NCBI RefSeq assembly: GCF_026914185.1
Contig: NC_070572.1
Location: forward strand, 186,001-250,000
DNA length: 64,000 nucleotides
From: Puccinia triticina
Lineage: Eukaryota; Basidiomycota; Pucciniomycetes; Pucciniales; Pucciniaceae
Direction: 5' to 3'
Made by a program: the position numbers and the translations under genes. Of the stretch, positions 59,530 through 64,000 are shown piece after piece. The first letter of the stretch is position 1. Every line of letters starts with the position of its first letter. The notes under the pieces were generated by a model. That model saw only the letters and a list, made by a program, of their open reading frames with translations. It did no database searches and was not told the origin of the DNA.

Positions 59530-60508
59530 CTTAAACTGATTGGCTGCTTGTCAGAGGTGGAGGTCTTACGGCAACTACTTATAAGGATAAAGCTTTAAAT
59601 ATGCTAATAAGAAATTTTGGATATTTAAAAGGTTTAATCCAGTAGATTTTGCGTGCTGGGGATGGTTTAAAGGGAAAAGGGGCTACAATAGTAGCAGGGG
59701 AGAATATTCACGGCAAACTTATGGTTTATGGGTGGTGAATGGTCTGGGGGATCTTTTCCTGAGGGCCAAATAGGCCTCTATTTATAGAGGGGACTTCAGT
59801 GGGCGCAACCACTAAGTCCTTTTCTCCCTATGGGAGTATCCTGAGGTGTAGCCGTGAACAAGGCTTGGCTGTGGGCAAATTATTTGTATTATAATAGACT
59901 AACTAGAGGCCAAGGCGGCTTCGCCGCTGCAAATTTATAGTTTCAGGGACATCTCTAGCATAAGACCCTCTCCCCATTCTTCTACACAGGCCAGTACATG
60001 CCCCCTGAAAAGCAAATTTTAGATATGAAATGCATCCATAAAAATCCAGGTTTTGTTAAAGTATAGATAAATAAAATTATAAATAAACTCCTGTGACCCA
60101 GAGGACTTCATTAAATTTACTTATCTTTTCCAAGCACTGATGAGGTTTTTCCATCTCACTTTGCACAGGCATATCAAGTATTTCTGGTTTGAGTTAGGCA
60201 GTGTTAGTGCCTGTAACTGGGAGTTGAAGTGTTGAGATTAAAAAGGAATCCTAGAAACAGTACACTTGATAAATCCTGGTGCCTTCCCATCACCAAAATC
60301 CAAACCATAACTGCTGAGCAAGTTTTTCATTCCACCATCTCAAAATCTCACAGTCTCCAGCAATGTTTAACAAAGCTTTTAGTGTACCTGTGGCTGGAGA
60401 GTTTCAAAAAACACAGTTCAATATGGGTCCCCCATCCACTCTCCCCAGTCACTTCCCAAGCCCACAAACACCACCCACCCAAAGACCACACCGAGTCCAC
60501 CCCCACGC
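59530..60508. other. Intergenic, no gene seen
   Basis: AT-rich. Holds the hairpin block at 59907-59931 (GGCGGCTTCGCCGCT), which on the minus strand is followed by CTTGGCCTCTAG-T. Confidence 0.4.
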
Positions 60509-61363
60509 CTACAGGCGCCACCAGAAAGGCGAGGCGCGATTCGGGGCAAACACGGCCTTGTGTGGTGAGTGTGGCGGGGGGAGCTTGGACCAAGTGGACA
60601 CGGAAGCGGCGGGCTTGTCCATGTTCTTCCCGCGATTGCGGCGCTTGATAAAGCCTAAAAACCTGACCAACCATCCAATCAAAATCTCTTGCGACAAACC
60701 AACACAAAAATAGAAGGTGTGTATGTACCTGTGTCAAAGGCCGCGGGCCGGGGCGTGCCATGCAAGTTGAAAAAGAGGCCGCAGGCGTTACAGAGCAGCC
60801 GGCCATTGGCATCACGTCTCCAGAGCGGCGTTTCCTGCGTCCGTCCGTTGGCCTGTCCGTCGGAAAGCAAACCCACATCTTGGTGAGCTTGGGCTCACAG
60901 TTGGAGAGAAGAGAGAGAGGAGAAGCACAGTGGTTTAGCAGTTCAGATACTGCCAGTGGATGGCGCTTCCGGGCCTCGCCGAGCCATGCGCTTCGGCCCC
61001 GTCCCCGTTCTGGTCTGCGGCAGCGTAGATAAGCTGCTTGGAGCGCTTGCGCGTCCCGCTGATGGATCTGGGATGGTTGCTCCTGTCGCCGCTGAAGCTG
61101 ATCTTGGCCGGCCTCTCGTCGTCGCCGGTAGCAGAAGCAGCGGCTGCTGGGATTACTTCCTCTATCTTGGGGCTGGCGCAGCGAGAGGCCGCCGCGACTG
61201 GAGGCGTCGCTCGAGGTGCTCGGGCTGGACACAAGCCGGAAGACCTCGATCTTCGCGGGCGACGGCTCGAGTGTATCAAGACTCCTCCCGCTGCAAAGAA
61301 GGGCTTCAGAGTCGCTCTCTCGCCTCCTTGGCCTTGGAATGCCAGACCTTCTGACGAGTTCAA
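60509..61363 (-). CDS. GATA-type zinc-finger protein
   Basis: Exon 60729-60834 encodes [21 protein letters not shown] and LHGTPRP; the next exon (60509-60654) continues in phase with FIKRRNRGK, the usual basic tail of fungal GATA fingers. Such nuclear proteins bind GATA sites and regulate nitrogen, iron or light responses. The N-terminal half is Ser/Arg/Ala-rich and its frame (ATG 61363 or 61379) is uncertain because several GC-rich frames are open. The first zinc-ligand pair (C-x2-C) expected before TPLWRR was not found in any upstream frame, so an exon is missed or the finger is degenerate. Codon use is GC-rich. Confidence 0.55.
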
Positions 61364-61634
61364 GTGAGAGCTCGGACAAGGGGACTGGAATTGCGTGTTA
61401 AACTCGCCCTTGTTTGAATTGCTTGGTAGACCCGGGCTGGGCCTGCTGGAAAAAAATACCCATCAACTTTAAGAGAAATGCCTACCGCCTCTGGACTCCA
61501 TGCGAGACAGCTGACCTTTCATATCCAGACGGATCGAGGCCCATTGGATACTGGCCCTCCCGGGGATCAGTGGCAGTACTGGTTAGTCGAGTAACTAAGG
61601 TTGTCAAAGTGAGTAGGCAAGCGGTGGGCCGAGT

Positions 61635-61635
<1 letters not shown>

Positions 61636-61671
<36 letters not shown>

Positions 61672-61678
61672 GGGGGGG
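61636..61678. repeat. G35-A-G7 homopolymer
   Basis: 35 consecutive G (61636-61670), one A, seven G. Length may be unreliable. Confidence 0.9.
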
Positions 61679-61699
61679 CGTTTCGGATGGTGCTGCTGG

Positions 61700-62236
61700 G
61701 CAAGGATCTGGTCGAACTGGTCTTGCGGACCAGTCTGGGGATGTAGCCATACTCGGCATGGGTGTTGGCAACGTCAGCAAAGTCCTGGGTGAGGCCGGGT
61801 ATTGAGCCAAGGAAGAAGTCCTGGGAGGGCTACAAGCATGGTCCCTAGGTAACAAGAAAGAAGTGCTGGCGTTGGGGGTGAGAAAATCAAGATGGTATAT
61901 GTTGTGTGTAAGAGGCCGCTACAGAGGGGCGGGGCTCTTCACTGGGGCAGGACTCAGGGACACAGAGGCAGGGCCTCGAGCGGTTTCTAGAACCGCGGCG
62001 GGATGAATTGCTGACTTGGGAGAGATGTCAAGACAATCTCTGTGTTAGTCTAGATACATGATATAAGGGGAGAGGGAAGAAGAGGTAGGAAGGGACTGAG
62101 CTTACCTGACTCGGGAGAGATGTCAAGACAATCTCTGCCGAGTCAGGAGGGGCGGGGGAAGAGCAAGACTATAAGCGGGATCAATATTTGGGATCCTGTG
62201 ATCCTGCTTGTGACACCTCCGAAGGGGGGGGTTACA
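61700..62236 (-). mobile_element. Candidate 3' LTR (inner end only)
   Basis: On the minus strand a purine tract GGGGAGGAGAT (62237-62247) is followed by TGTAACCCCCCC, the usual start of a Ty3-type LTR. The far end of the LTR was not identified; the left coordinate is a placeholder. A 24-base phrase around GAGAGATGTCAAGACAATCT occurs twice (about 62020-62042 and 62111-62137). Confidence 0.45.
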
Positions 62237-64000
62237 ATCTCCTCCCCTATGGGGAGATCCGGAACTGTGTAGCGGGCGGTGTCTGTGGTTCGGGTTGAAT
62301 GTTATTAGAGGTGTAAAATGAGTAGAAGTCAGTGGGGCGTTAGGAGGGGTGGTAGTCTGAGGATCGGGGGAGCTGTGCCATTGGCGAGGCGGGGTCGACT
62401 CGTCCGTGTGTGTCGGTATCGGAGCCGCAGGGCCCCGTGGTGCCAGATCAACAGCGGTAGGTGCACACAGTATGAAGAGGGGGGTGGGCGTGTGCATGGG
62501 GATCAGAAAGGGGGGGCAGGGGGTGGAGGCGCGCGGGGCTTGATCTTGATCAATTGGTGCTCGATGGATCCGTGGGCGCTTCGCTGGGAGTCGAGGGGGT
62601 TGGACTGTGTGAATGTGTCCCCGTAAGCACCTGCCCTTGTGCAATAAGTGAAGCTTGCGTGTGGGGGACAGTGAGGGGTGTATGTACCGTTCGTCTGGCA
62701 AGGGGCCAAGGATGGCTGCTACGCGGGCTTCGAGAGCGGCGTCGAAATACGGGGAAGAATCGGCTAACCGCTGTACTGCGGTTTCTTCCATGTCCTCCGT
62801 GACCAGGTCAGCGACGTCCGCGGCCGTGTACGGGATGTGTGCGTCCAGCGTTCCCAATGCTGCAGCCAAGGTCACGTCCAGATGGGGGAACAGGTCGTCT
62901 TCGTCCTCATCCCACTCGTCCTCCTCCACAACCCCTGCCACTCCCGCTGGTTGTCCTGTCGGGCGGCCCGGTCCAGTGGTGTTGCGTGCCGTGGAGGGTC
63001 CCCGCGGGCTGCTCCATGCCTTGGGTCTTGTATAGTTGTCTGGCTTCACTGGAGGCCGGAAGTCCGTCGGGACGACAACTCTGGTGCGGTCCATTGGTCC
63101 CGGGCAGCTTCCGGGTGTCGTGCCGCAGTGGCGTTTGCAGAAGTGACAGAGGCCGACAGAGTCAAGATACGAGTGTATGCGCCAGAAGTACTCTTCCCGA
63201 GGTAGGCCATTGTACCTCCCCTCAGTATTTGCGGGGCCGTCAGTGTTTGTGTGCGGGGCCGCTGCTGGGCGGTTGTGGCCTCCTGTCGCTCGTCTAGGCA
63301 TGGCATCGTAGATAGTCCTGACTTGTCGGGCAAAGTGATCGTACTCGAAGGGGTCCGCTTCGAGGAGCTCGAACATGTGGACTTGTCCCTGCAGTTCTAC
63401 CAAGAGGCCTAGGACAATCCAGTCGGCCAGTTCTTCGTCCGGCATCACAAGCGGGTCGGCTGCGAAGTTCACCATGCGCTGGAGCGTCCGCGCTCGCATC
63501 TCAAACTGTTTGAATGTCTCCGTTTCTGCCATGCGGAGGTTTCGGATCTGTCCCTTGATTTCTCGTCGCCAACAGAGGGGGAGCGCGGTCGTAAAGAGGG
63601 CCTCCTTAAAGGCCACCCAAGTCCGGGTGAGGTAATTGGCGGCTTCGTTGGAGTAGAAGGACAAGAGATTGGTTTCCTTGATCAGAGTCCCTGCGATCCG
63701 GATTTTGTCGCTGTCCAGGGTCACGGCCTTTGTGCCAAAAAAGATTTCTAGGCCATAGATCCAGGTCAAGAAAACCTCGATGTCCTGAAATGGACCTGTG
63801 AACACCGGGCCGTCCGATGTGCGGAACCGTTGCAAGTCGATTTGGCCGTCGCGTGGCAGTGCCGTGGGGGGAGTCTCGGTTGGGGTCACCAAGACTTTCG
63901 TGACTGCCTCCTCTAGTCGCCTCAGTCGGTTACGGTCCTCTCGGGCTTGCTGTTCCGCGGCTAGCCTGGCGTCGAAGTTCGCTTGCTGCATCTGCAACGT
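62123..64000 (-). CDS. Ty3-type Gag polyprotein, 5' end beyond window
   Basis: Long open frame running in from the right edge. Coiled-coil start (AEQQAREDRNRLRRLEEAV), then the retrotransposon gag capsid region (FTGPFQDIEVFLTWIYGLE, IRIAGTLIKETNLLSFY, W-FKEALFTTALP, FKQFEMRARTLQRMVNFA, DWIVLGLL), then a nucleocapsid knuckle candidate (CHFCKRHCGTTPGSC) and a Pro-rich C terminus. No protease, reverse transcriptase or integrase follows: after Gag comes a purine tract and LTR-like start. The last ~38 codons lie inside the LTR. Confidence 0.75.
   Translation of the reverse strand, partial: TLQMQQANFDARLAAEQQAREDRNRLRRLEEAVTKVLVTPTETPPTALPRDGQIDLQRFRTSDGPVFTGPFQDIEVFLTWIYGLEIFFGTKAVTLDSDKIRIAGTLIKETNLLSFYSNEAANYLTRTWVAFKEALFTTALPLCWRREIKGQIRNLRMAETETFKQFEMRARTLQRMVNFAADPLVMPDEELADWIVLGLLVELQGQVHMFELLEADPFEYDHFARQVRTIYDAMPRRATGGHNRPAAAPHTNTDGPANTEGRYNGLPREEYFWRIHSYLDSVGLCHFCKRHCGTTPGSCPGPMDRTRVVVPTDFRPPVKPDNYTRPKAWSSPRGPSTARNTTGPGRPTGQPAGVAGVVEEDEWDEDEDDLFPHLDVTLAAALGTLDAHIPYTAADVADLVTEDMEETAVQRLADSSPYFDAALEARVAAILGPLPDERYIHPSLSPTRKLHLLHKGRCLRGHIHTVQPPRLPAKRPRIHRAPIDQDQAPRASTPCPPFLIPMHTPTPLFILCAPTAVDLAPRGPAAPIPTHTDESTPPRQWHSSPDPQTTTPPNAPLTSTHFTPLITFNPNHRHRPLHSSGSPHRGGDCNPPLRRCHKQDHRIPNIDPAYSLALPPPLLTRQRLS

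Overview
The window looks like nuclear DNA of a basidiomycete, most likely a rust fungus (Pucciniales). Reasons: short GT-AG introns in nearly every gene, basidiomycete-type transposases (Tnp2/CACTA, GCM-finger MULE, BED-finger hAT, a Ty3-like Gag), small cysteine-rich secreted proteins, and dense nested transposons. Species cannot be named from the sequence alone, and all family names come from recognising protein motifs without a database search.

Layout. 0-19 kb is AT-rich: a kelch-repeat gene, two tandem paralogues of unknown function, a 781-codon unknown gene, a 462-aa unknown gene with a partial paralogue at 17.6 kb, and a Tnp2 (CACTA-type) transposase gene. A 16-bp palindrome (ATGTACGCGCGTACAT) recurs six times between these genes. 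18.8-26.7 kb is a SNF2-family helicase gene split by a 5.6-kb Mutator-like element (MULE) with a perfect 9-bp target-site duplication. 29.4-35.2 kb holds repeats and a 4.2-kb hAT element with a nearly complete transposase gene.

35.7-42.9 kb is a GC-rich block of apparently intact core genes: a beta-trefoil lectin-like gene head-to-head with 6-phosphofructokinase, followed by the APC/C subunit Cdc16/APC6. 44.9-50 kb holds two head-to-head paralogues of a secreted protein made of two eight-cysteine modules; one has a transposon in an intron. Between them sits a 636-bp terminal-repeat retrotransposon in miniature (TRIM). 50.5-59.5 kb is nested non-autonomous elements, including a second TRIM. 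60.5-64 kb has a GATA-finger gene and the gag end of an LTR retrotransposon that seems to lack pol.

Main observations: both TRIMs carry a tRNA-like sequence with Pol III A and B boxes inside each LTR; reading frames in the AT-rich part are broken almost only by TGA/TAG codons explicable by C-to-T change, while the GC-rich genes are clean; two unrelated genes have an intron starting AT instead of GT; and removing the MULE plus one duplication copy restores a continuous helicase frame.
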